This document shows positions 8,012 through 16,815 of a DNA stretch of 58,474 nucleotides, in pieces. A model generated the notes under the pieces. The model did not search any database. It saw only the letters and a list, made by a program, of their open reading frames with translations, and was not told the DNA's origin. Made by a program: the position numbers and the translations under genes. Source of the DNA: Liminaster sp045576355 (lineage in GTDB: Bacteria > Bacteroidota > Bacteroidia > Bacteroidales > UBA3663); contig JAZNGG010000057.1 in the NCBI GenBank assembly GCA_045576355.1, forward strand, positions 1 to 58,474, read 5' to 3'. Each line of letters starts with the position of its first letter. The first letter of the stretch is position 1.

Positions 8012-8464
8012 ATGAAGATTATTTTGATTGAAGATGTTCAGAATCTTGGATATAAAGATGATGTAGTAGAAGTAAAGAACGGTTATGGTCTTAACTTCCT
8101 CATCCCTAAAAAGAAAGCTATTCTTGCTACTCCTTCTGCCCTTAAGCAACTCGCTGAGAAGCAGAAACAACAGGCTCAGAAGATGGCTAAGATTAAGGCT
8201 GATGCAGAGGCTCTTGCTGCTCAACTTTCAGCTTTGTCTCTCACCATCACTGTTAAGGCAAGCGAAGAAGGTAAACTTTATGGTGCTGTGACTAACATTC
8301 AGATTGCTGAGGCTATCGAGGCTGCAGGTGTTCAGGGTGTAGAGCGTAAGACTATCGTTGTTGAAAACGCTAAGACTCTTGGTTCTTACACTGCAGTTGT
8401 AAAGTTGCATCGTGAGGTTTCTGTTGAGGTTCCTTACAATGTAGTAGCTGCTTCTGCTGAGTAA
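8012..8464 (+). CDS. rplI: 50S ribosomal protein L9
   Basis: 150 residues. The N-terminal RNA-binding domain (MKIILIEDVQNLGYKDD, then VKNGYGLNFLIPKKKA) is joined by a long lysine-glutamine-rich helix (residues about 45-75) to the C-terminal domain containing GKLYGAVTNIQIAEA. L9 binds 23S rRNA at the base of the L1 stalk and helps maintain reading frame. Last gene of the operon; a strong terminator lies 50 bases beyond the stop. An AGGAGG-like sequence (caagaggaggaaat) precedes the start, better than most starts in this window. Confidence 0.97.
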   Translation: MKIILIEDVQNLGYKDDVVEVKNGYGLNFLIPKKKAILATPSALKQLAEKQKQQAQKMAKIKADAEALAAQLSALSLTITVKASEEGKLYGAVTNIQIAEAIEAAGVQGVERKTIVVENAKTLGSYTAVVKLHREVSVEVPYNVVAASAE

Positions 8465-8514
8465 GAAACTTTTAGGGAAAGAATATAGTTAGTACTATTT
8501 CAACCTAAATATTT

Positions 8515-8547
8515 GAGGGTGTCTCAAAATGAGGCATCCTCTTTTTT
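8515..8547 (+). terminator. Terminator of the ribosomal operon
   Basis: GAGGGTGTCTC (8515-8525) pairs with GAGGCATCCTC (8531-8541), including two G-U pairs, over loop AAAAT, followed by six T. Confidence 0.92.
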
Positions 8548-8867
8548 ATTATACGCCTTTTTTAGGTAAGTCTGCTAATCTTCTTTTTCCTAATTTGGCC
8601 TTCTTTGCATTACTGTAATTATTTGTGTCCGATAATAATTATTTCGACACAATTTTTGCTCTCCGGAGGTTTTTTAATCCAAATCTGTCATTCGATTTTT
8701 ATTATTTAGATTAGATTTCTTATGTCTTTTGAATGCGTATAGCGAGCTATATAAACGAAAAAATGATCCCCAAAAGAATAGGTAAACGTCTTAAAAGAAT
8801 TTTTTTAGTAATTTAGCGGTCTAATGTCCTATTTGGGTTAAACGAGCCAGTGTAGGTAAGAAAAAGC
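8548..8867. other. AT-rich gap between convergent operons, no gene seen
   Basis: About 320 bases, mostly A and T. I see no coding pattern. A short dyad (GTGTC at 8626 pairing with GACAC near 8651, with AATAATTATT between them) is the only visible structure. The dispersed repeat family is absent here. Confidence 0.5.
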
Positions 8868-10148
8868 TTAAAAGTAATGTACCGATTTATTTACTCTTTT
8901 TTTTGGAGATTTGCTTTTTATCTCAGAGGTGATGCTACCGGTGGCAAATTGTGTCTCGATGACATACCCCGGCTTTAAGTCCGAAATCTTTTTTATGGCT
9001 TGGCCATTGAGCCGGGTGATGCTGAATCCTCGCTTTAGAATGTTATCCGGCTGAGCCATTTCGACATTCTTTTCTACAAATTTCAATTTGTTTTTCTCGG
9101 TTTCAATGCGGCTTTGCGCAGTAGTATAGACCTGTTGTTTGAGATTGGAAAGCGTGTTTTGCTGCCGACTGATGAGATTGCCGGCAGATAGGGCGACGCG
9201 CTCCCCGATCAGTGAAAGACGATTGATCTCCCGATGTAGGGAAAGCGATGCTCGTTGTAGTTTTTCAGAGAACATGCGTATCCTTTCATATTGTCGAGAT
9301 AATAATTCGATCAGATATGCTGCTACAGCTGTAGGAGTTTTGAGCGATGTGTGGGCTACGAGGTCGAGCACGGTTTTATCTCTTTCGTGCCCGATGCCTA
9401 CTAATATAGGTAATGGAAACTGAGCGCAATGTGCCGCCAACATATATGAATCAAAGGCTGCCAGATCGGCCGTTGCGCCTCCGCCTCTGATGATTACAAC
9501 GATGTCAAAATTAGTGCAGTGTCGATAGATGTTGTCCAGCGCTTGTATGATGCTTGCTTCAGTCTTGTCTCCTTGCATGACTGCCGGGAAAAGGTGTGGG
9601 TAGAAAACTAAGCCCCATTCGTTACCAGCCAGTTGGGCACAAAAGTCTCCATATCCGGCAGCACCTGCGGCAGAGATGACTGCGATTCGCTGAGGTAGAG
9701 TCGGGAGGGGAAGTTCCTTGTTGAGGTCGATGATGCCATCTTCGGTCAGTTGTCTGATGATTTCGTTTCGTTGGCGAGCCAATTCTCCGACGGTGTAGCC
9801 GGGATCAATGTCTATTACGTTGAGTGAATAGCCATAGAGCTCGTGCATTTCGACTTCTACACAGACTAATATCTTCATTCCGGCAGCAAGCGATTGGCCG
9901 GTAAATCTCTCAAATGTCTCTTTGACCAACCACCATCGTTGTGCCCAGATAGTCCCTCGAGCTCTGGCGGTTATGTGTTCGCTACGGCTACTTTTCTCTA
10001 TGAATTCGAGGTAACAATGTCCTTGAGTTGTCGTTCTGATTTCACTGATCTCTGCTGTCATCCATATAGGTTCATAGAAGGTCTCTGCAAGAGCCTTGCT
10101 TACTTTTAGATTCACTTGTTTGAGTGTCAGAAAATCAGATGGATTCAT
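8868..10148 (-). CDS. xseA: Exodeoxyribonuclease VII large subunit
   Basis: 426 residues from ATG 10148, which lies one base after the upstream stop; a TTG three codons earlier (10157) would give 429. An N-terminal OB-fold (about 5-110; IWMTAEISEIR) is followed by the Exo VII core with AVISAAGAAGYGDF, then VVIIRGGGATADLAAFDS and VGIGHERDKTVLDLVAHTSLKTPTA, and a long coiled coil with a C-terminal KRGFSITRLNGQAIK segment. It degrades single-stranded DNA into oligonucleotides in repair. The small subunit gene xseB, often adjacent, is not next to it here; the upstream partner is a cytidylate-kinase-like gene. Confidence 0.95.
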   Translation of the reverse strand: MNPSDFLTLKQVNLKVSKALAETFYEPIWMTAEISEIRTTTQGHCYLEFIEKSSRSEHITARARGTIWAQRWWLVKETFERFTGQSLAAGMKILVCVEVEMHELYGYSLNVIDIDPGYTVGELARQRNEIIRQLTEDGIIDLNKELPLPTLPQRIAVISAAGAAGYGDFCAQLAGNEWGLVFYPHLFPAVMQGDKTEASIIQALDNIYRHCTNFDIVVIIRGGGATADLAAFDSYMLAAHCAQFPLPILVGIGHERDKTVLDLVAHTSLKTPTAVAAYLIELLSRQYERIRMFSEKLQRASLSLHREINRLSLIGERVALSAGNLISRQQNTLSNLKQQVYTTAQSRIETEKNKLKFVEKNVEMAQPDNILKRGFSITRLNGQAIKKISDLKPGYVIETQFATGSITSEIKSKSPKKRVNKSVHYF

Positions 10149-10149
10149 T

Positions 10150-10758
10150 TCAATCAAATTGTTGTATGCGGTTTTTAACGTATTCGGCTAAAAATAGGGC
10201 GGTCTTTTCTTCTCCTAATTTGGATATATCTACAGCGAGGTCATAAGAGGCTGCCTCTCCCCAGGTTTTGTCCGTAAAAAAGTCGTAGAATCGGGCTCTT
10301 TCTTGATCATATCGAGAAATCAATTCCACGGCTTCTTCGGGAGAGATCTTTTGTCTTCGAGCAACGTTTCTGATGCGGTAAGTTTGCGGAGCATGTACGA
10401 ATAGTTTGATCAGATTAGGCTCTCTACGCAGGATGTAGTCGGCTGTGCGACCTACGATGAGGCATGACTGTTGGGAGGCTATTTTTTGCAGTGTGTCAGA
10501 TAGTAATTGGAAAGTTTGGCTCGCTCCGAAAAGTCTATTGTGACCAAAACGGCCTATAAGGGCATAATCGAGAAAACCGGGGGCTTGCTCATCATGTCGG
10601 GTCAGATAGTCGATGTCCATGCCGCTTGCTTTGGCCATCTCTATCATGATTGCTTTATCAAAATAGGCAATGCCGAGGAGTTCGGAGAGCTTTTTGCCGA
10701 GTTGTCGACCTCCACTGCCAAATTGTCTGCCGAGGCAAATAATTACTTTTTTTTCCAT
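10150..10758 (-). CDS. Cytidylate kinase-like family protein
   Basis: 202 residues. The N-terminus has a P-loop-like GRQFGSGGRQLGKKLSELLG, followed by AYFDKAIMIEMAK, as in the cytidylate kinase-like family (Pfam Cytidylate_kin2). Canonical Cmk is about 220-230 residues with a CMP-binding insert; this group is shorter and its substrate is unproven. The charged C-terminal half (RNVARRQKISPEEAVELI, then RARFYDFFTDKTWGEAASYDL) is typical of the family. Its stop is one base before xseA, so the two are co-transcribed. A role in nucleotide salvage is plausible but inferred. Confidence 0.85.
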   Translation of the reverse strand: MEKKVIICLGRQFGSGGRQLGKKLSELLGIAYFDKAIMIEMAKASGMDIDYLTRHDEQAPGFLDYALIGRFGHNRLFGASQTFQLLSDTLQKIASQQSCLIVGRTADYILRREPNLIKLFVHAPQTYRIRNVARRQKISPEEAVELISRYDQERARFYDFFTDKTWGEAASYDLAVDISKLGEEKTALFLAEYVKNRIQQFD

Positions 10759-10763
10759 ATTAT

Positions 10764-10985
10764 TAGTTGAGGGGTTTAAGGGTTTAAGAGTTTAAGGGTT
10801 GAGTGCTAACTCGACTATGACCGATCGCTATGGCGATGGTTTGAGGAGGTTATTCCCTTTGGTCGTGGGCTGCGTGTTTTTGGGGTTTATAGGTTTGTGG
10901 GGTTTAAGGGTTATTCCCGTTGGTTATGTGCTTCGCGGGATGAGAGGTTGAGCAAAGCAGAAAGGTGAAGGCTATCGCCAACAGC
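10764..10985 (+). repeat. Dispersed intergenic repeat, copy 4
   Basis: Contains gttgaggggtttaagggttt repeated with variations, gctatggcgatggtttgagg, gggctgcgtgtttttggggt and ggttgagcaaagc. It occupies the first half of the 490-base gap between the kinase-like gene and pyrF; the rest is AT-rich and carries the pyrF promoter. Confidence 0.65.
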
Positions 10986-11176
10986 TTTAGAGGACTTTGC
11001 CATTGCCCCTACTTGATACAATTTATTTTATGCAAATGTACACTATTTATAACAATTTTTATGCTCAAAAGTGAGAAAATTGTTTTTAGTCTCTTAAAAT
11101 ATTTTTCTTTAGGTGCTAAAACTCTCCTTTATAATAAAAAATTCATTAGAGTAGGGATGAGGTGATGCTTCTGTTT

Positions 11177-11205
11177 TTTGTTTTCAGTTTTTCTATGTAT
11201 CTTTG
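11177..11205 (+). promoter_or_regulatory. Promoter of pyrF
   Basis: TATCTTTG at 11198-11205 is a perfect -7 element, with TTTG at 11177-11180 (17 bases upstream, slightly short spacing). ATG follows 43 bases later. Confidence 0.65.
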
Positions 11206-11248
11206 CGGCAGTAGATAAAAATATATTCTTTAAAACACTGTAGGACAC

Positions 11249-12079
11249 ATGAACAAACAGCAACTTTTTGAACAGACCAAGCTAAAACGTTCTTTCCTTT
11301 GTGTAGGTTTGGACACAGACATCAAGAAAATTCCTCAACACTTGTTACAGGAGGAGGATCCTATTTTTGCTTTCAATAAAGCCATCATCGACGCCACTCA
11401 GGCTTATTGTGTGGCCTACAAACCCAATTTGGCTTTTTATGAAAGTTTAGGTGTTGCCGGATGGATAGCGTTTGAGAAGACGGTCAATTATATTCGTGAA
11501 AAATATCCTGAGCAGTTTATCATAGCCGATGCCAAACGTGGGGACATTGGTAACACTTCCGAACTTTATGCCCGTAGTTTCTTCGAGCATCTGGATCTTG
11601 ATGCTGTCACTGTAGCTCCTTATATGGGAGAGGATAGTGTCAAGCCATTTTTGGTCTATGAGGGCAAGTGGGTTATTTGTCTTGCCTTGACTTCCAATAA
11701 AGGCTCTCATGATTTCCAACTCACCACTTGTGATGGTACATCCGAACGCTTGTTTGAAAAAGTGCTCCGCACGGTGCAGACTTGGGCAACTACAGATCAG
11801 ATGATGTTTGTTGTTGGTGCCACTCAAGGTTCTCTGTTTGCTGACATTCGTCGCATTGCTCCGGATCATTTTTTGCTGGTGCCCGGTGTCGGTGCACAGG
11901 GAGGCAGCCTTCAGGAAGTGGTGAAGTATGGTATGAACAAGCAGTGCGGCTTGATAGTCAATTCCTCTCGAGCCATCATATATGCCGACAAAAGCGAGCG
12001 CTTTGCTGAGGCTGCAGCCGAGGCTGCAGCTGCTGTGCAGCGTGAGATGGAGGAGTGCTTGCAACCCTTATTGGCATAA
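11249..12079 (+). CDS. pyrF: Orotidine 5'-phosphate decarboxylase
   Basis: 276 residues, the longer subfamily 2 form. The catalytic loop DAKRGDIGNT lies at about 94-103 (Lys about 96, with the Asp-Lys-Asp arrangement); SFLCVGLDTDIKKIP opens the TIM barrel and VPGVGAQGG is the phosphate-binding loop near residue 211. It converts OMP to UMP, the last step of de novo pyrimidine synthesis. It stands alone on this strand; the following 22-base tandem repeat and terminator separate it from the convergent kdu operon. The alanine/glutamate-rich C-terminus (FAEAAAEAAAAVQREM) is a helix. Confidence 0.96.
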   Translation: MNKQQLFEQTKLKRSFLCVGLDTDIKKIPQHLLQEEDPIFAFNKAIIDATQAYCVAYKPNLAFYESLGVAGWIAFEKTVNYIREKYPEQFIIADAKRGDIGNTSELYARSFFEHLDLDAVTVAPYMGEDSVKPFLVYEGKWVICLALTSNKGSHDFQLTTCDGTSERLFEKVLRTVQTWATTDQMMFVVGATQGSLFADIRRIAPDHFLLVPGVGAQGGSLQEVVKYGMNKQCGLIVNSSRAIIYADKSERFAEAAAEAAAAVQREMEECLQPLLA

Positions 12080-12092
12080 CTTGATAAATGTC

Positions 12093-12331
12093 TGACGCCG
12101 CCGTGTAAGATGATTCAGGCTGTCGTGTGTGTTTACATGGCAGCATCTTTACGTTACATGGTAGCGTCATTCATGTTACACGGCGGCGTCATTCACGTTA
12201 CACGGCGGCAACATTCACGTTACACGGCGGCATCATTCATGTTACACGGCGGCGTCATTCACGTTACACGGCGGCGTCATGCACGTTACACGGCGGCGTC
12301 ATTCATGTTGCACGGCGCCGTGATGCAAAAA
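12093..12331. repeat. 22-bp tandem repeat array with inverted left end
   Basis: Seven contiguous 22-base units run from 12164 to 12317, consensus GCGTCATTCACGTTACACGG plus CG, differing at one to three positions; one or two degenerate units precede (about 12119-12163). The left edge TGACGCCGCCGTGTAA (12093-12108) is the reverse complement of the unit, so the array can fold back. The right edge has the 12-base palindrome CACGGCGCCGTG and then tgatgcaaaa. The same sequence forms the 20-bp-arm hairpin at 37835-37902. There are no spacers, so it is not CRISPR. Confidence 0.9.
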
Positions 12332-12341
12332 GTAAAAAAAA

Positions 12342-12379
12342 TAGGCTGTACAGAATCTTTCTCGTACAGCCTAATTTTT
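12342..12379. terminator. Bidirectional terminator between pyrF and the kdu operon
   Basis: TAGGCTGTAC (12342-12351) pairs perfectly with GTACAGCCTA (12364-12373) over a 12-base loop; ATTTTT follows on the plus strand and an A run precedes it, giving T on the minus strand. Confidence 0.9.
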
Positions 12380-12401
12380 GTTTTAGAGTGTTATTGCTTT
12401 T

Positions 12402-13655
12402 TTATTGCAATGTAACCTTCAATGGTTTTTTCAATTTCTGAGAATAATCTGCAAGATATGCTTCCCATGCAGCCATGTCGGGCATGTCATATTTGCTCCA
12501 GCTTGAGCCGAAGTAATAAGTGTACATGCTGCCTGGCTTGTAGTCACTGATGGCAAGAAGATGACCGGCAGCACCGATTTTCTTTGCTTCGTTCTTTTTG
12601 AACCACTCCGGACGAGCCTCTTTTAAGGTCGGACAGATAGCACCAACATAAATGACTCCATTGTTGTTATTTACATTGTCCGTGAGATCGGCATAAGCGA
12701 TATATTTATGCTCCATATCTGTAGCCAAAGTGTCCTTGTTCTCCGGATGGATAACCAGACCGGTCACGATTTCAGTCGGTTTGCTCAGACCTGTGTAAAA
12801 GACTTGACAACGGTTGAGACGAGAACCCATTTCGCTGGAGATGATGCGATTTTCAATAACCTTTTCGCCATTGATTTCTGTCTCCCCATAAGTCAAATTC
12901 ACCGTGAAGCGGATTGGACCATTCTCAAGGATTCTGTAGCTCTTGTAGCAATAAGGGTAAACGATTTTCTTGTTTACATAAAGAGCAGCTGTACCACCGC
13001 CCAGTGTCGGACCAACTTTGTAGCAGTCAAGTCCGTTGCCGTGATCCACGTGATAGCTGATTGTCTTGTAAAATTCTTCAGCCTCCTTAGTTTGTCCGGC
13101 AGCCTTGAGTGAATCTACTTTCAGCTTGTTGGCTCCTAATTCCATCTCATAACGTTGATCAACAACGAGTGATGAAACTCGTTTTGTCCATACGTCATAA
13201 CCGAAAGCCTTCTCACCTGCTGCTTGTAGAGCAGGACCATACAGACGATATGCACTAAACTCGTTCTCCCATGCGATGTCATCCACGCGGTTAGGATAGT
13301 GCTTACCGAAGACTACAGCCTGATAATTATCGGGTGTGCCGGCTTTGATGGTGTATAGGGTTGTGTCATTGGCTCCGACAGTTGCCGGAATGAGCACTTG
13401 TGTGCGAGTGGCACTGATCTGATAAGGCACTTGTTCGCCTTTGACATCGAGGATCACAAAGTTGCTTGCGCTGGTGTTGGGGATTCCCAAACCTTTTAAG
13501 ATGTCATTATGCCCGACGAGGACCACCTCATTGACACGATCCATGTCCAACTGATTGACTACTGAGAGTGTAAGACTCTTCTCCTCTTTGTCCGGAGCAC
13601 ATGCCGTCAGTAAGGCTCCCGCTACGATTGCGGTCGAATAAAGGATTTTCTTCAT
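12402..13655 (-). CDS. DUF4861 lipoprotein of the kdu operon
   Basis: 417 residues with a lipoprotein signal (LLTAC, Cys about 19) and a mature part resembling the DUF4861 family found beside pectin and uronate genes in Bacteroidetes. Recognisable stretches are EVVLVGHNDILKGLG, GKHYPNRVDDIAWENEFSAYRLYGPA, HGNGLDCYKVGPTLGGGTAALY and the closing YTYYFGSSWSKYDMPD. It is probably an enzyme or binding protein of the periplasm or cell surface acting on uronate-containing oligosaccharides, but the reaction is not known to me. Third gene of the operon, 13 bases after kduD. Confidence 0.8.
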   Translation of the reverse strand: MKKILYSTAIVAGALLTACAPDKEEKSLTLSVVNQLDMDRVNEVVLVGHNDILKGLGIPNTSASNFVILDVKGEQVPYQISATRTQVLIPATVGANDTTLYTIKAGTPDNYQAVVFGKHYPNRVDDIAWENEFSAYRLYGPALQAAGEKAFGYDVWTKRVSSLVVDQRYEMELGANKLKVDSLKAAGQTKEAEEFYKTISYHVDHGNGLDCYKVGPTLGGGTAALYVNKKIVYPYCYKSYRILENGPIRFTVNLTYGETEINGEKVIENRIISSEMGSRLNRCQVFYTGLSKPTEIVTGLVIHPENKDTLATDMEHKYIAYADLTDNVNNNNGVIYVGAICPTLKEARPEWFKKNEAKKIGAAGHLLAISDYKPGSMYTYYFGSSWSKYDMPDMAAWEAYLADYSQKLKKPLKVTLQ

Positions 13656-13668
13656 AGACGATCAATGA

Positions 13669-14466
13669 TTACTTCGGTTGCTTGCCGATATATGCCAAAA
13701 TACCACCATCCACATAGAGGATATGACCATTGACAGCATCAGAAGCATGTGATGCGAGGAACACAGCCGGACCACCCAATTCTGCCGGATCTAACCAGCG
13801 ACCTGCCGGAGTCTTAGCGCAGATGAATGAGTCAAATGGATGACGTGAGCCATCTGCCTGCTTTTCACGGAGCGGAGCAGTCTGAGGAGTAGCGATATAA
13901 CCGGGGCCGATACCATTACACTGGATGTTATATTCTCCATACTCAGAGCAGATGTTTCGGGTCAACATTTTCAGACCACCCTTGGCTGCAGCATAAGCTG
14001 AAACTGTCTCACGTCCCAATTCGGACATCATAGAGCAGATATTGATAATCTTACCCTCACGGCGCTCCATCATCTGAGGAAGGACAGCCTTAGCGCAGAT
14101 AAATGGACCAACAAGGTCGATATCGATCACCTGTTGGAACTCCTCTCGCTTCATCTCGTGCATCGGGATGCGCTTGATGATACCGGCATTATTAACGAGA
14201 ATATCGATGTGACCCACGGCTTCAGTAGCTTTAGCCACCATCTCCTGTACTTGTTCTTCCTTAGTTACGTCGCATACATAACCTAAAGCCTTGATGCCTT
14301 TCTCTTCGTATGCAGCGAGACCACGATTGACAAGATCCTGGTTGATGTCATTGAAGATGATGTTGGCACCTGCCTCATGGAGAGCAACAGCAATGTTAAA
14401 ACCGATGCCATAAGAAGCACCTGTTACGAGGGCATTTTTACCTTCGAGTGAAAATGGATTGTTCAT
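13669..14466 (-). CDS. kduD: 2-dehydro-3-deoxy-D-gluconate 5-dehydrogenase
   Basis: 265-residue short-chain dehydrogenase. TGASYGIG near residue 14-21 binds NAD(P); NNAG and the catalytic Tyr-Lys in SAYAAAKGG are present, and GPGYIATPQT with the closing YVDGG fit KduD. It reduces 2,5-diketo-3-deoxygluconate to 2-keto-3-deoxygluconate, the step after KduI in breakdown of unsaturated uronates from pectin. Translated 51 bases after kduI and 13 bases before the DUF4861 gene, all in one operon. Assignment among SDRs rests on its pairing with kduI. Confidence 0.92.
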   Translation of the reverse strand: MNNPFSLEGKNALVTGASYGIGFNIAVALHEAGANIIFNDINQDLVNRGLAAYEEKGIKALGYVCDVTKEEQVQEMVAKATEAVGHIDILVNNAGIIKRIPMHEMKREEFQQVIDIDLVGPFICAKAVLPQMMERREGKIINICSMMSELGRETVSAYAAAKGGLKMLTRNICSEYGEYNIQCNGIGPGYIATPQTAPLREKQADGSRHPFDSFICAKTPAGRWLDPAELGGPAVFLASHASDAVNGHILYVDGGILAYIGKQPK

Positions 14467-14517
14467 AATATTATTAGTGTTGATTATTATATTTATGGTT
14501 TATTACAACAGGGGGAA

Positions 14518-15360
14518 TTAGCGAAGTTCGTTCTCTTTGTAGAAGTCCTGATCGCTGTAGTCAAGGTTTTCACCACCCATACCCCAAATGAATGTGTAGT
14601 TGCTGGTAGCTGCTGCAGAGTGAATAGACCATTCGGGAGAGAGCACAGCTTGATCGCCTTCCATCCAGATGACGCGAGTCTCTTGAGGTTCGCCCATGAA
14701 GTGGCATACAGCCTGACCTTTCGGCACTTCGAAATAGAAGTAAGCTTCCATACGGCGAGAGTGAGTGTGAGCCGGCATGGTGTTCCATACACTGCCGGGC
14801 ATCAATTCTGTCATACCCATTTGTAGTTGGCAAGTGGGAAGTACCTGACCTACGATCATACGGTTGATGACGCGATCGTTAGAGCCTTCCATAGAACCTA
14901 ACTTCAAGATGTTTGCTTCAGCCTTAGTGATCTTCTTGTCAGGATATGTCATGTGTGCGGTACATGAGTTGAAGTAGAACTTAGCCGGGCAAGCAGGGTC
15001 AGCGCTGGCGAAAGTCACATTGCGATCACCGCGACCCAAATAAAGAGCCTCTTTGTAGCCTAATTCATACTTCACACCGTCCACTTCTACAACACCGTTA
15101 CCTCCCACGTTGAAGATACCGATTTCACGACGAGTGAGGAAATAGTCTGCCTTAAGTGGGTCGATAGCCTCCAGTGGAAGCACCTCATTGACCGGCATTG
15201 CACCACCCACTACCATGCGGTCATACATAGAGTAAACCATATTTACCTCTTCGGCAGTGAAAAGTGTCGGGATTAAAAACTCCTTACGGTTACGAGCTGT
15301 GTCATAATGCTTTGCATCTTGCGGATGAGATGCATAACGCAATTCATAATTGGTTTTCAT
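14518..15360 (-). CDS. kduI: 5-dehydro-4-deoxy-D-glucuronate isomerase
   Basis: 280 residues, the standard KduI length. It begins MKTNYELRYASHPQDAKHYD, has GRGDRNVTF, and the zinc-site segment PAHTHSRRMEAYFYF followed later by SPEWSIHSA and FIWGMGGEN, all classic for the family (cupin fold, one zinc). It isomerises 5-keto-4-deoxyuronate, produced from unsaturated galacturonate, to 2,5-diketo-3-deoxygluconate in the cytosol. First gene of the kdu operon, with a consensus promoter 59 bases upstream. Transport of the substrate is not encoded nearby. Confidence 0.96.
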   Translation of the reverse strand: MKTNYELRYASHPQDAKHYDTARNRKEFLIPTLFTAEEVNMVYSMYDRMVVGGAMPVNEVLPLEAIDPLKADYFLTRREIGIFNVGGNGVVEVDGVKYELGYKEALYLGRGDRNVTFASADPACPAKFYFNSCTAHMTYPDKKITKAEANILKLGSMEGSNDRVINRMIVGQVLPTCQLQMGMTELMPGSVWNTMPAHTHSRRMEAYFYFEVPKGQAVCHFMGEPQETRVIWMEGDQAVLSPEWSIHSAAATSNYTFIWGMGGENLDYSDQDFYKENELR

Positions 15361-15418
15361 TTTCTTTAATTTATTATAAATGTTTGGTTCGATATAAGAT
15401 TATCTATTCTTGTCGATG

Positions 15419-15426
15419 CAAATATA
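15419..15426 (-). promoter_or_regulatory. -7 element of the kdu operon
   Basis: Minus-strand TATATTTG is a perfect TAnnTTTG match; a weaker CTTTA lies about 20 bases upstream. The leader is about 50 bases. I see no clear palindromic LacI-type operator. Confidence 0.6.
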
Positions 15427-15627
15427 ATTATTTTATTCATATAAAGCTAAAATTAACCTGCTTTTCTCTAATAACAAATCGCTTTTACCTCTCTAATTAT
15501 GTGTGAAATCGGTTTATTTCAGGATGAACTCATCATTTTTAAGAAAATGTTTTTTGCATTTGAATTTTAATGTATAAATTAGTGGCACTAATTTATTCAT
15601 TACATTATATAATTGCTGTCAATTATT

Positions 15628-16668
15628 ATGGTTGATACAAATCTGATTTTGAGTGAAGATGGAAAAACTGTGTTGGGGGTTCACGATCGATCCGTGGCGA
15701 AAGTTGTTATTCCCGATGGAGTTGTTACCATAGGTGCAGAGGCTTTTTATGAGTGTACATCCCTGCAAAGCATTTTTATTCCGAGTAGTGTCTTGAGCTT
15801 TGGAGAAAGTGCTTTCTTTGGGTGCTCTTCTTTGCGGCAGATTGATATTCCTAATAGTGTGAAATGTATTGGTAACAGGGCTTTAAAATGGTGTTATTTG
15901 TTGCAAAGGGTTGTTATTCCCAACAGTACTACGAGCATAGGAGATGAGGCCTTTTTTGGTTGTTCCTCATTGCAATGTATCGATATTCCAGATAGTGTCA
16001 CGAGTATTGGAGAGGGAGCTTTTGGAGGATGTAAAATCGGTCGAAATAAGGGCGTAGGGGTATGTTTTGCTTTGGAGTGTATTAATGTATCTCCAGATAA
16101 TCCGCATTATAGATCTATAGATGGCATTTTGTATGATAAAAATGTGACAAAAATTATACACATCCCTCAAGGGAAACAGTTGGTAAATTACTCTATTCCT
16201 GAAACTGTTATAAGTATTGATGAAAGGACTTTTTCCGGCTGTCTGTATTTGCAACATGTCATTATCCCAAACAGTGTAAAAGTGATCGGAGATAGAGCTT
16301 TTGAGGTGTGTGAATCTTTACAGGAAATTGATATCCCTCGCTCTGTAGTGAGCATAGGGGAAAGAGCATTTGCCGGTTGTAAATCTTTGCAAAGGGTATT
16401 TATCCCGGAGAGTGTGATAAGTATCGGGGAGAGTGTTTTCGGAAGGTGTGAATTTCAGATCTTGATGAATATCGGTGGTTGTACTGCATTGGAGAGTATT
16501 GATGTTGATCCCCAAAATCCCCATTATACCTCCATTGATGGAGTCCTTTATAATAAAGCCGTCAGTCAATTGATTAAATTTCCAGAAGCGAAACACGTTG
16601 AGGATTTCGTTCTTCCTGATAGTGTGACGAGTATAGCTGATGAAGAACTTATAGATCGATGTATATGA
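15628..16668 (+). CDS. BspA-like leucine-rich repeat protein (LRR_5), no signal peptide
   Basis: I start at ATG 15628 (346 residues); an in-frame TTG at 15613 adds five residues. It is built almost entirely of 23-residue treponema/BspA-type repeats of the form (I/V)-x-IP-(N/D)-SV-x-SIG-(D/E)-xAF-xGC-xSLQ, with two interspersed blocks of another kind (NPHYRSIDGILYDK and NPHYTSIDGVLYNK). BspA proteins usually mediate adhesion or protein binding and carry an export signal and a surface tail. This one starts MVDTNLILSEDGKTVLGVHD with no signal peptide and ends shortly after a last partial repeat, so it is either intracellular or a truncated derivative. Stands alone. Confidence 0.85.
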   Translation: MVDTNLILSEDGKTVLGVHDRSVAKVVIPDGVVTIGAEAFYECTSLQSIFIPSSVLSFGESAFFGCSSLRQIDIPNSVKCIGNRALKWCYLLQRVVIPNSTTSIGDEAFFGCSSLQCIDIPDSVTSIGEGAFGGCKIGRNKGVGVCFALECINVSPDNPHYRSIDGILYDKNVTKIIHIPQGKQLVNYSIPETVISIDERTFSGCLYLQHVIIPNSVKVIGDRAFEVCESLQEIDIPRSVVSIGERAFAGCKSLQRVFIPESVISIGESVFGRCEFQILMNIGGCTALESIDVDPQNPHYTSIDGVLYNKAVSQLIKFPEAKHVEDFVLPDSVTSIADEELIDRCI

Positions 16669-16686
16669 CACATTCTTACACACTTT

Positions 16687-16730
16687 AAGCGGCTGCGCCA
16701 GAATTTGTATTTTGACACAGCCGCTTCTTT
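16687..16730. terminator. Terminator between convergent LRR and patatin genes
   Basis: AAGCGGCTG (16687-16695) pairs with CAGCCGCTT (16718-16726) over a 22-base AT-rich loop, followed by ctttatt. The sequence resembles the terminator at 3785-3826. Confidence 0.7.
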
Positions 16731-16815
16731 ATTGTCATCATAGATATAGTTTGTTTACAGAGCAACACCGTCCATGGTTGACAATGCCCTGTGCATGACG
16801 TCACAGAGTGATATG

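Noticed and set aside
10965..11165. 66-codon frame before pyrF
   Set aside because: Starts in the dispersed repeat and ends before the pyrF promoter; low-complexity AT-rich coding, no support.
12164..12317. CRISPR array
   Set aside because: The repeats are directly adjacent with no unique spacers, and no cas genes are present; the same applies to 50441-50550.
12110..12441. Two overlapping open frames of about 100 codons in the 22-bp array (repeating IHVTRRRHSRYTAA-like peptides)
   Set aside because: They arise because a 22-base unit without stops is open in all frames; no start signal or family likeness, and the frames run through the terminator.
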